21,540 bases of DNA from assembly GCA_020434645.1 (NCBI GenBank), contig JAGRAK010000004.1:1-21540 (forward strand), read 5' to 3'. This DNA comes from Bdellovibrionales bacterium. GTDB lineage: Bacteria; Bdellovibrionota; Bdellovibrionia; Bdellovibrionales; UBA1609. Made by a program: the position numbers and the translations under genes. The stretch's first letter is position 1. Each line of letters starts with the position of its first letter. The notes beneath the pieces are model-generated. The model was given only the letters and a program-made list of their open reading frames with translations. It did not search any database and was not told the origin of the DNA. Positions 13,912-21,540 of the stretch are shown piece by piece.

Positions 13912-15510
13912 ATGGGTTTACATTCGTTTAAATTGTCTAAAATTTTGATCGCTGTCATTGGATTTGTGATTTTGGGTGCTGGTGAGATGGTGAGCGCCCA
14001 AACTGCTCTTACTATGCCCTCGACAGGGTTTGACGAATGTATTAAAAAAAATACCAGCGGGAGCTACACTGAAGAATCCACTACCAATGCCCTGAAAATT
14101 TGCGAGCACTTGCAACCTGGTTACACAAACGAATGCGAAGAAAAACAAACGGCATTTGAAAAAGCAAAAGGCGAATTTAACCAATCCTGTCTGTCATCAG
14201 GAGATAAATGCTATGACGATGCGCTCGCATGCACAGCGTGTAAAGGTGATAAATTGCCGTCATATTGCCCCGGTGGCCTAGATCCAGCAGAAGAGCGAAA
14301 GGCGCGAGCCGCTGCTATAAAAGCAAAAATGACTGGCCCAACAACTACCGTGAAAAGCAATGCTGCACGTATTGGCCAAATAAACTCATGCCCATCTGTA
14401 GGCATGAAGCACGTAGAAGAACTTAAAAAAGACGTAGAAGATGAACAAGATAAAAATGAAGGCCTAATTGATGATCTCAATTCAGCAGTCGAAGATTTAC
14501 AAACCGCCGAAGGCGAAGCTAAACAAGCTCAAGCTGATTTAAAAGCTGAACTTGAAGAACTTACTAATGACCGCGACGAGGCAGAAAAAAAATTGAAAGC
14601 AGACACCATAGAAGAAATGAAAGCCAAAAGAAAAGAATATGACGAGTTAAACGATCAAATTTCTCAGCTGACCCTAAAAATTCAAGAAATCAATATGCAA
14701 AAAATTGAGGCGCTCAGCCAGGCTGAATTAAAATGCCATAATCAAGCTCTCGAACAATTATCAGTTTTTCTAAAAGATCGTCGGGCGGCGCTCAATGCTT
14801 CACAACTTTCAGCCGGCTCACTAAAAAATCTATTTAGCTCCGCCGGCCCTACACGCAAAGATAAAAATGCAAATTTTGCCAATAAATATTATGTCTCATG
14901 TCTAGAAGATACAAACCACATCAATAGAATAAATACTATTAAGCGCGCGCACGCTTTGCAACTCGAAACAATTAATCAGAGCATCAACTCAGCCCGTGCC
15001 GGACAAATGAAACTCATACAAGAAATTTCAGGCGAAGAAACTCAAGCCAAATTTAAAGAAGCCCTTGAGTGGATTTATAAACAACACCAAAGAAAAACAC
15101 AAAAAGCCGAAGAAGCATTCTTAGCTAAAATGCAAATCGACAACGCAAAAATTGAAGGATTGAAAAGAAAAATTCAAGAACTTCAAAAGCGACGTGATGA
15201 ATCTTCACTTAAACTTCGCAATAAAATTGCCATCTACGGCACAGCAGATGAAAGATCAGGCGGCCTTGGCAAAGACGACCCGCAAGCTAAATTTCTCGAT
15301 AATTACGGCTCACTCAGAAGCAAAGCCGAAGATTATTTGCTTTCATGTTGTAGCGGTGGCACTAATAACGGCACTTGTAAGCCCGCCCGAACCGCTTATT
15401 GCGCAGACAAGACATCTGCTGACCTTACGGGGGATGACGGCTTGTGCAGTGGTGAAACCAGTCGCCAAGGGAAATTGCTAGAACGAAAAAAATCGGGCTC
15501 TACTAAATAA
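13912..15510 (+). CDS. Secreted coiled-coil protein with paired cysteines, unknown function
   Basis: 532 residues. Signal peptide with hydrophobic core 10-23 and probable cleavage after VSA (A29), so periplasmic or exported. A Cys-rich N-terminal module (C43, C64, C75, C93, C100, then CTAC at 107-110, C119) is followed by a long Glu/Lys/Ala-rich coiled coil at about 166-290 (for instance AKQAQADLKAELEELTNDRD) and a second helical stretch at about 345-440. The C-terminal module has a CC pair and further cysteines (about 482-515) and a basic tail. I recognise no family. The start ATG 13912 has AGGGGG at 13901-13906, 5 nt upstream. The signal-peptide plus Cys pattern recalls the 805-residue protein at 6328 in style, but I see no shared sequence. 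Probably activated through sigma54. Confidence 0.85.
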   Translation: MGLHSFKLSKILIAVIGFVILGAGEMVSAQTALTMPSTGFDECIKKNTSGSYTEESTTNALKICEHLQPGYTNECEEKQTAFEKAKGEFNQSCLSSGDKCYDDALACTACKGDKLPSYCPGGLDPAEERKARAAAIKAKMTGPTTTVKSNAARIGQINSCPSVGMKHVEELKKDVEDEQDKNEGLIDDLNSAVEDLQTAEGEAKQAQADLKAELEELTNDRDEAEKKLKADTIEEMKAKRKEYDELNDQISQLTLKIQEINMQKIEALSQAELKCHNQALEQLSVFLKDRRAALNASQLSAGSLKNLFSSAGPTRKDKNANFANKYYVSCLEDTNHINRINTIKRAHALQLETINQSINSARAGQMKLIQEISGEETQAKFKEALEWIYKQHQRKTQKAEEAFLAKMQIDNAKIEGLKRKIQELQKRRDESSLKLRNKIAIYGTADERSGGLGKDDPQAKFLDNYGSLRSKAEDYLLSCCSGGTNNGTCKPARTAYCADKTSADLTGDDGLCSGETSRQGKLLERKKSGSTK

Positions 15511-15547
15511 CCGCATAGCTGATTTATCAAAATCAAGCTCAACTCAA

Positions 15548-15586
15548 GCCGCGGGCTCACCCATTTACTCTCGTGAGTAACGCGGC
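15548..15586 (+). repeat. Nested stem-loop after the coiled-coil protein gene
   Basis: Outer arms GCCGCG (15548-15553) and CGCGGC (15581-15586) enclose a perfect inner hairpin TTACTC-TCGT-GAGTAA (15565-15580), with an 11-nt bulge on the 5' side. It begins 37 nt after the stop. There is no T run after it, so it is a poor factor-independent terminator; mRNA 3'-end stabilisation or partial termination is possible. Confidence 0.4.
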
Positions 15587-15650
15587 GCTCAACAAGCAAT
15601 CAAATCTCGGGGTCAGCAGGCCTCGACACTCACTCGTAAAACATATAAAT

Positions 15651-15686
15651 TAGAACCCTTAATCTTCAGTCAACATAAGGGTTCTA
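15651..15686 (+). promoter_or_regulatory. Perfect 11-bp dyad covering the PBP1A ribosome binding site
   Basis: TAGAACCCTTA (15651-15661) and TAAGGGTTCTA (15676-15686) are exact complements around a 14-nt loop. The only Shine-Dalgarno-like sequence of the next gene, AAGGG (15677-15681), lies inside the 3' arm and its ATG starts 5 nt after it. In RNA this would hide the ribosome binding site. A TATAAA at 15644-15649 could instead start transcription inside the 5' arm, in which case the dyad would act as a DNA operator. Confidence 0.65.
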
Positions 15687-15690
15687 CAAT

Positions 15691-18504
15691 ATGAAACTAA
15701 AGAAAATACTTGCAGCGCTCATTGGTACATTTTTTCTTGGACTTGCAGCCATTATTACATTCGTAATGCTGATGAACTCGCAGCTACCTAAAATGATATC
15801 TGTCGCCGACTACCAACCACTTCTTGTCTCAGAAGTTTTTGATCGAAGCGGCAATAAAATTGGTGAGTTCTCTAGAGAGAAACGAACCCTGGTTACATTT
15901 AATGAAATCCCCAAAGTTGTAGTAAATGCGTTTCTTGCCGCTGAAGACTCTTCTTTCTTTGAACACGGTGGTATCAACTACGTGGCCATTATGCGCGCCA
16001 TGCTCGCCAACTTAAAAGCGGGGCACAAAGTTCAAGGTGCTTCAACTATCACGCAGCAGGTGGCTCGCTCACTCCTACTGACCAATGAAAAAACCTACAC
16101 ACGCAAAGTAAAAGAAATTCTTCTCGCTTACCAAATGGAAGAGCATTTAAGTAAAGAAGATATTCTTTATCTTTACCTCAACCAAATATTTTTAGGGCAA
16201 AACGCATACGGCATAGCTGTAGCGGCCGACGTATATTTTAATAAACCGCTAAAAGATATCACGCTACCAGAGGCGGCCATATTGGCCGGCCTACCAAAGG
16301 CACCGAGTGATGCCAACCCAGTTCGACATCCTCACCGAGCTAAAGAACGTCAGCGCTATGTTTTAAATCGCATGGCCGAAGAAAAATTTATTACTGATGC
16401 CGAAGCTGAGGCCGCAGCAGCAGAACCCGTGCAAATATATATGCGCAAAAACTATTGGGAGCTTGCGCCGCACTACCTTGATACTGTCCGACAAATGCTT
16501 ATAGCAAAACTTGGCGAAGAAACTGTTCTCGATAAAGGCCTACGCATCTACACAGGCCTCGATTTACCAAAACAATTAGAGGCACAAAAACAAGTGCAAA
16601 TTGGTCTTCGAGATTTAGATAAACGCCAAGGCTACCGCGGCCCACTTGAAAATACTGATGACGTAAATAAAATTGCCGAAATATTACGCGAAACTCGAGA
16701 CAACCTACTCGACAGCCAATCTGAATTTAAACTGATGCAGCCAGACGGAACATTCAAGGCACACCCTCCTCTTAATTTAACAGGCTACGAACAGACCAGC
16801 GAAAATAAATCTGGTGAAACCTCGAAAGCAGACAGTAAAGAGGCCAAGCGATTACCCGTACTGCCCCAATACATAAAACCCGGAGAAATCGTTAAGGCCG
16901 TCGTCACCAAAGTTGATGACGAATGGGGTTTAACTTATGTTCGCTTTGCAGAATCTGTTGGGCTAATTGACGTAGACTCGATGAAGTGGGCGCGCGTACC
17001 AGACCCAAACGTAGATGTGCGTTGGGCGACAGAAATAACCGAGCCCAGCAAAGTACTAAAAAAAGGCGATGTGATTCAAGTTCAAGTCATAGACTCTAAA
17101 TTTCATTCAACTGTAATTAATGAAAAGTTATCTGATCTAAAAAAGGCGGCAGCAAAAAACAAAAAGGGTAAGGGTTTTGAAATGCCAGCGTCGCTCCCCA
17201 ACTTTGCCGAGTATGCTCTTGTGGAGCTTGAACAAGAGCCCCTTGCTGAGGCCGCCCTATTGTCAATCGATCAACGCACAGATGAAGTTATCGCCATGGT
17301 CGGAGGCTATGACTTTAATCGATCTCAGTTAAATCGGGCGATTCAAGCCTCAAGACAAACAGGCTCGGCCTTTAAAACAATTGTATACGCTGCGGCTTTA
17401 GATAATGGCTTTACTCCCGCAACAGCCATACTTGATGCCCCTATTGTTTTTGAAGAAGAACAAGAAGTTGTCGGAGCAGACAATGCCGACACCATTACAA
17501 AAAAATGGAAGCCAACAAATCACTCAAACAAATTTGTCGGTGACATTCTATTTCGAAATGCTCTAATTCAATCGTTAAACGTACCCTCTGTAAAAATAAT
17601 TGAGAAAATTGGAGTTAGCTTCGCAGCTGAGTACGCAAGACGACTGGGGTTATTTAGCTCACTCAATATGGACTACACTCTAGCTCTCGGCTCTAGCTCT
17701 GTAACTCTATATGAAATGACGAAGGTCTTTTCGCAGCTCGGTCGCCTCGGTAAAAAATCGCATCCAATTTTAGTTAATAAAGTTGAAGATAATGCCGGCA
17801 ATGAAGTTTGGGGCAAAGTGTATTTAGATGAACGCTTCGAATCGCAAATAAAACCTATTGAAGATGATTTTGAAAGAAGAAGACTCAATTATTTGGCGTA
17901 CGAACGCGCTACAAGTGCTGGCCAACCTTACGTCTTACCCACTCCGGCTGAAGGTGAACCCCCAGTAAAAAATCCGGCATTAGAACCGCCTCTGTTTTTT
18001 AAAGACCCCGAACAGCTAATGAAACCTGAGACCGCTTATGTTATTTCAAGTCTTTTACAAAGCGTTGTCGCTGAAGACGGTGGTACCGGCGGGCGCGCTC
18101 GTTCTCTTGGTCGCCCAACAGCAGGTAAAACAGGAACAACTAATGCATATTATGATGCCTGGTTTTTAGGTTACACGGCCAATATCGCAACCGGCGTATG
18201 GGTTGGATATGACCACGAGAAAACCCTAGGTAAGGGTGAGGTCGGCGGCCGCAGTGCGCTTCCTATATGGGTTGAATATATGAAGTTTGCCCATGAAGGA
18301 GTTCCGCCTAAGAACTTTAATGTTCCTGATAATATTGTGTTTGCAAGCATTGATAATGAAACTGGCCGCTTGGCTTCTGCCCAATCTAAAGAAGTAGTCA
18401 GACAGGCATTTATCTCAGGGACAGAGCCTACAGATATACAAGATGAAATGAGCAATGATAAAGACGAACAGCAAGAATTTTATAAGGAAGACCTTTCGGA
18501 ATGA
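15691..18504 (+). CDS. mrcA: Class A penicillin-binding protein 1A (transglycosylase/transpeptidase)
   Basis: 937 residues; polymerises lipid II and crosslinks peptidoglycan in the periplasm, anchored by an N-terminal membrane helix (about 7-28). The GT51 transglycosylase domain (about 60-240) has catalytic E85 in EDSSFFEHGG, then QGASTITQQVAR (115-126), and the second catalytic Glu region RKVKEILLAYQMEE. An OB-like domain follows (about 388-490, PGEIVKAVVTKVDDEWG). The transpeptidase domain carries S559-A-F-K562 (nucleophile serine), S628-L-N630 and K813-T-G815. It has an acidic C-terminal tail rich in D/E/Q. The domain order with an OB insertion matches PBP1A rather than PBP1B. The start ATG 15691 is set by the N-terminal basic residues and AAGGG 9 nt upstream. 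Its stop overlaps the uvrA start as ATGA. Confidence 0.95.
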   Translation: MKLKKILAALIGTFFLGLAAIITFVMLMNSQLPKMISVADYQPLLVSEVFDRSGNKIGEFSREKRTLVTFNEIPKVVVNAFLAAEDSSFFEHGGINYVAIMRAMLANLKAGHKVQGASTITQQVARSLLLTNEKTYTRKVKEILLAYQMEEHLSKEDILYLYLNQIFLGQNAYGIAVAADVYFNKPLKDITLPEAAILAGLPKAPSDANPVRHPHRAKERQRYVLNRMAEEKFITDAEAEAAAAEPVQIYMRKNYWELAPHYLDTVRQMLIAKLGEETVLDKGLRIYTGLDLPKQLEAQKQVQIGLRDLDKRQGYRGPLENTDDVNKIAEILRETRDNLLDSQSEFKLMQPDGTFKAHPPLNLTGYEQTSENKSGETSKADSKEAKRLPVLPQYIKPGEIVKAVVTKVDDEWGLTYVRFAESVGLIDVDSMKWARVPDPNVDVRWATEITEPSKVLKKGDVIQVQVIDSKFHSTVINEKLSDLKKAAAKNKKGKGFEMPASLPNFAEYALVELEQEPLAEAALLSIDQRTDEVIAMVGGYDFNRSQLNRAIQASRQTGSAFKTIVYAAALDNGFTPATAILDAPIVFEEEQEVVGADNADTITKKWKPTNHSNKFVGDILFRNALIQSLNVPSVKIIEKIGVSFAAEYARRLGLFSSLNMDYTLALGSSSVTLYEMTKVFSQLGRLGKKSHPILVNKVEDNAGNEVWGKVYLDERFESQIKPIEDDFERRRLNYLAYERATSAGQPYVLPTPAEGEPPVKNPALEPPLFFKDPEQLMKPETAYVISSLLQSVVAEDGGTGGRARSLGRPTAGKTGTTNAYYDAWFLGYTANIATGVWVGYDHEKTLGKGEVGGRSALPIWVEYMKFAHEGVPPKNFNVPDNIVFASIDNETGRLASAQSKEVVRQAFISGTEPTDIQDEMSNDKDEQQEFYKEDLSE

Positions 18505-21419
18505 AATACATCCATCTCTGGGGGGTTAGACAAAATAATCTAAAAGATCTAGAGGTGAAAATTCCGATAGGGTCATTCACTGTTATCTGCGGCCCAAGCG
18601 GATCTGGCAAAAGCTCACTGGCCTTTGAAACTTTATATGCGGAGGGGCAACGCCGCTACATAGAAAGTTTATCTAATTATACAAAACAATTTTTAAACAA
18701 AGCTCCCAAGCCCGATATCGATGGTATAGATAATATACCGCCCGCTATTTCTCTCGAACAAAAAAATAGTGTGAAATCTTCGCGGTCAAGCGTTGGCACA
18801 ACGACTGAAATTATAGATTATCTTCGTTTACTGTTTGAAAAAATTGGCAAAGCCTACTGCCCAACACACCACTTGGTTTTAGAAAAACAATCGCCAACTG
18901 CTGGCACTGAGAAAATATTAAAGTATTTGCGCGATAAACGCGGGTATATCTTAACGCCCATTTACGCAGATGACCGCACGCTAAAAGATAAAAAGCTCCT
19001 TGCTCAACTGATTCAAGATGGAATTCTCAGAATATACTTACCCGCAAAACCCATCACTAAGGGGAAGCCTCTTAAAGAGAAAAAAACAGACACAAAAAAG
19101 AGTAAATCAAAAGTAAGTAAAAAAAATAAAAGTAAGGTAGACAAGCTCGCGGCGACTGTGCCTGCACAGAAAACAGTAGGAACAATTATTGAGCTCAATG
19201 AAAAGACAAAACTGCCTAAAGAAGATTTTTATATCGCCGTCGATCGCGCCAGTTTTTCTGAAGCTGACCGCGACCGCTTAACAGACTCACTTTCACAAGC
19301 CTATCACTTTTCATTAAAGTACAATTCACATCTCAATTTTGCCCGCGCTGAAGTTATCACAACAGAGGGTGACTATCTGTTGTTAAGTGAAGAGACCTCT
19401 TGTTCAATATGTGAATTTTCTTTTCCGGATATTCATTCAAGTCTTTTTAGCTTCAACTCGCCTGTTGGCGCTTGTGAAACCTGCAAGGGCTTCGGCAACA
19501 TATTAAAAGTTGATCCTGAAAAAGTAATTCCTAATCCAGAGCTTACCGTTGCCCAGGGCGCACTAAAACCTTTTGCTATGCCTAGCGCGACCCGCGATAA
19601 ACGCGAACTCATGAACTACTGTAAAAAGAAAAAGATAGATGTGCACACCCCCTGGAACAAGCTCTCGCAAAAGCACCGAGACATGCTATGGCAGGGAGAT
19701 GACGATTTTTGGGGCATTGAAGGCCTGTTTAAATATCTCGAAACCAAAAAATACAAAATGCATGTTCGCGTCTTTATGGCTCGACACAAAAGCCCCTTTC
19801 AGTGCCCAACATGTAAAGGCTCCCGCTTAAAAGAAGCCGCGCTTCAAGTGTTTATTGATAAAAAAAATATTGCCGATTTCTGCAAACTCACTGCTGCTGA
19901 TCTTTTAGAAGACATGCTCAGCCTTAAGCTTTCAGAGCATGACCAAGTTGTCTGTGCCGAACCTTACCGACAAATTGTTTCGCGTCTTGGATTTTTAAAT
20001 GATGTTGGTGTCGGTTATTTATCATTAGACCGCCCAACAAAAACATTGTCTGGCGGAGAGTACCAGCGCCTAAATCTTTCAAATCAATTGGGTGTCGGGC
20101 TATCGCAAACATTATACGTACTCGACGAACCAACTATAGGACTCCACCCGCGCGACAATGATCGTCTTATTAGCGTCCTCCATAAACTTAATGATCTCGG
20201 TAACACCCTTGTTGTTGTGGAGCATGACCATGATGTAATCAACAATGCCACCCACCTTATTGAAATGGGCCCGGGCTCTGGGCATCTCGGCGGGCAGATG
20301 ATATTTGAAGGCAATAAGAATGAATTTTATAAAAGTTCAAAGTCGATCACCGCTCCGTATTTGAATCCGAATCGCACATGGGTACCGTTGAGAGAAACAC
20401 GGCCACTTAATATCAATAAATATAAATACTGTATCGAGATGACCGGATGCCGTGGGCATAACTTGAAAAATATCGATATTAAAATACCGCTCAATAGAAT
20501 TGTGACCGTAACTGGAGTAAGCGGTTCGGGTAAATCTTCACTCATTGCCGACACGCTTTATCCAGTCGTCGCGCGCAATCTGAATTTAGAGTATATACCG
20601 GCACTAGAACATGATGCTATTTTTGGTCTTGAGCATGTCAAGAATGTGCTGTTTTTAGATCAATCACCCATCGGCACGACGGCACGAAGTAACCCCGTCA
20701 CTTACATGAAGGTTTACGACGCAATTCGTACAGTCATGGCCTCATCAAATGAAGCGCGAGGGCTCGGTTACACGCCCAGCACATTTAGCTTGAATGTTGA
20801 TGGCGGCAGATGCCCCGTATGCAAAGGTCTTGGCGTTGAAATCATAGACATGATGTTTATGGATGATCTTGAAATACCGTGCGATACCTGTGATGGTAAA
20901 AAATTTCGCCCTGAGGTTCTTGAAATCACTTACCGTGGTAAAAATATACATCAGATACTGAATATGACTGTTAATGAAGCCATGGACTTCTTTGTTAATT
21001 ACCCCAATATCAGGCGCCCACTTTCACTCTTAAAAGAAGTGGGACTTGAATACATTGCTCTCGGGCAAAGCTCTCGAACTCTCAGCGGTGGTGAAAGTCA
21101 GAGATTAAAAATAGCTCGTGAATTTTCGCAAAGTCAGCAAAACTCAACGCTCTATATATTAGACGAGCCCACTACTGGCCTTCATTTTAAAGAAATACAA
21201 TTGCTTATTCGAGTGCTCAATCGGCTAGTTGATGCGGGCGGAAGTGTCATACTCGTTGAACATAATCTCGAAATAGTACGCGCATCTGACTATATTATAG
21301 ACTTAGGTCCTGAAGCTGGTGCCGGCGGCGGAACCCTCATTGCGGCCGGGACTCCTGAAGAAATCATGAGCAATACCAAGAGCTTAACCGGGCAGTATTT
21401 AAAAAAATATCTCGCTTAA
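18501..21419 (+). CDS. uvrA: UvrABC excinuclease subunit A
   Basis: 972 residues (E. coli UvrA about 940). Damage-sensing ATPase of nucleotide excision repair, working as a dimer with UvrB. First ABC module: Walker A GPSGSGKSS (31-39), signature LSGGE (516-520), Walker B LDEPTIGLH (D542, E543). Second: Walker A GVSGSGKSS (672-680), signature LSGGE (861-865), Walker B LDEPTTGLH (D888, E889). Zinc modules: CSIC (301-304) with CETC (325-328), CPTC (435-438), and CPVC (771-774) with CDTC (794-797). An extra Lys-rich tract (about 183-215) sits in the region of the UvrB-binding domain. The ATG at 18501 overlaps the PBP1A stop by 4 nt. Because the UvrB-binding segment is retained, this is a canonical UvrA rather than the shortened UvrA2 type. 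Confidence 0.95.
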   Translation: MKYIHLWGVRQNNLKDLEVKIPIGSFTVICGPSGSGKSSLAFETLYAEGQRRYIESLSNYTKQFLNKAPKPDIDGIDNIPPAISLEQKNSVKSSRSSVGTTTEIIDYLRLLFEKIGKAYCPTHHLVLEKQSPTAGTEKILKYLRDKRGYILTPIYADDRTLKDKKLLAQLIQDGILRIYLPAKPITKGKPLKEKKTDTKKSKSKVSKKNKSKVDKLAATVPAQKTVGTIIELNEKTKLPKEDFYIAVDRASFSEADRDRLTDSLSQAYHFSLKYNSHLNFARAEVITTEGDYLLLSEETSCSICEFSFPDIHSSLFSFNSPVGACETCKGFGNILKVDPEKVIPNPELTVAQGALKPFAMPSATRDKRELMNYCKKKKIDVHTPWNKLSQKHRDMLWQGDDDFWGIEGLFKYLETKKYKMHVRVFMARHKSPFQCPTCKGSRLKEAALQVFIDKKNIADFCKLTAADLLEDMLSLKLSEHDQVVCAEPYRQIVSRLGFLNDVGVGYLSLDRPTKTLSGGEYQRLNLSNQLGVGLSQTLYVLDEPTIGLHPRDNDRLISVLHKLNDLGNTLVVVEHDHDVINNATHLIEMGPGSGHLGGQMIFEGNKNEFYKSSKSITAPYLNPNRTWVPLRETRPLNINKYKYCIEMTGCRGHNLKNIDIKIPLNRIVTVTGVSGSGKSSLIADTLYPVVARNLNLEYIPALEHDAIFGLEHVKNVLFLDQSPIGTTARSNPVTYMKVYDAIRTVMASSNEARGLGYTPSTFSLNVDGGRCPVCKGLGVEIIDMMFMDDLEIPCDTCDGKKFRPEVLEITYRGKNIHQILNMTVNEAMDFFVNYPNIRRPLSLLKEVGLEYIALGQSSRTLSGGESQRLKIAREFSQSQQNSTLYILDEPTTGLHFKEIQLLIRVLNRLVDAGGSVILVEHNLEIVRASDYIIDLGPEAGAGGGTLIAAGTPEEIMSNTKSLTGQYLKKYLA

Positions 21420-21477
21420 GTTGTCTAAGATTTTGACGATAAGAATGATGGGCAAGAGGCCTGTCAAAGGAGTAGTC

Positions 21478-21540
21478 ATGATCAATTGGGATGAGTTCGA
21501 GCATATACACGTAATTAAAAAGTTAAAACAGATTATGTCA
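21478..21540 (+). CDS. Start of an unidentified gene, cut by window edge
   Basis: Only 21 codons are visible, beginning M-I-N-W-D-E-F-E-H-I-H-V-I-K-K-L. A strong Shine-Dalgarno AAAGGAG (21466-21472) lies 5 nt before the ATG, which makes a real gene likely. From memory, N-termini of this kind (W, F, H-x-H-V-I/V, K-L) occur on Bdellovibrio sensor or regulator proteins; this is not proven by 21 residues. It is 58 nt downstream of uvrA and may be co-transcribed. Confidence 0.65.
   Translation, partial: MINWDEFEHIHVIKKLKQIMS

Noticed and set aside
13931..13950. Near-identical short stretch TTGTCTAA-ATTTTGA at 13931 and at 21421
   Set aside because: One copy encodes part of a signal peptide and the other follows uvrA; fewer than 20 matching bases and no repeat borders, so probably coincidence.

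Overview
The window looks like ordinary chromosome from a predatory or predator-related member of the Bdellovibrionota. This is an inference. It rests on moderate GC, the abundance of secreted and lipoprotein genes without familiar domains, an HNH protein with a repeat-rich linker, and a last partial gene whose N-terminus (M-I-N-W-D-E-F-E-H-I-H) resembles what I recall from Bdellovibrio signalling proteins. I see no tRNA, rRNA, CRISPR array, insertion sequence, phage gene or replication origin.

Left part (1-6058). A glycerol-3-phosphate dehydrogenase gene (glpD, cut by the left edge) lies 3 nt downstream of a small possibly GNAT-like gene; both are on the minus strand. Diverging from them are a HAD-family phosphatase and a secreted protein with what looks like a clan CD (caspase/gingipain/legumain-type) His-Cys dyad. 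That gene overlaps, tail to tail, an Xaa-Pro aminopeptidase. Upstream of the aminopeptidase is a patatin-fold lipoprotein whose catalytic serine is replaced by glutamate, so it is probably a pseudoenzyme.

Middle part (6059-12860). A non-coding interval with two strong dyads and a good sigma70-type promoter leads into an 805-residue secreted protein of unknown function. Its start should be the ATG at 6328. Convergent with it is the minus-strand group xseA-xseB-ispA (exonuclease VII subunits and farnesyl diphosphate synthase, with an ATGA overlap between xseB and ispA). Further upstream on that strand is an HNH endonuclease with four tandem octapeptide repeats.

Right part (12861-21540). A short gene for a two-helix membrane protein is followed by a stretch without protein genes. 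That stretch holds a convincing 6S RNA on the plus strand at about 13418-13587. Its closing stem has 12 consecutive pairs, its apical hairpin shows compensatory changes relative to E. coli 6S, and it ends in a T7 run. Next come a consensus sigma54 promoter with a palindromic upstream site, a secreted coiled-coil protein of unknown function, and a perfect 11-bp inverted repeat that contains the ribosome binding site of a class A penicillin-binding protein (PBP1A). The PBP gene overlaps uvrA by ATGA, so the two appear translationally coupled. The window closes with the first 21 codons of another gene.

The items most worth a second look are the 6S RNA, the sigma54 promoter of the coiled-coil gene, the dyad over the PBP1A ribosome binding site, the clan CD-like secreted protein and the serine-less patatin lipoprotein. 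No integrated new defence or mobile system could be supported.
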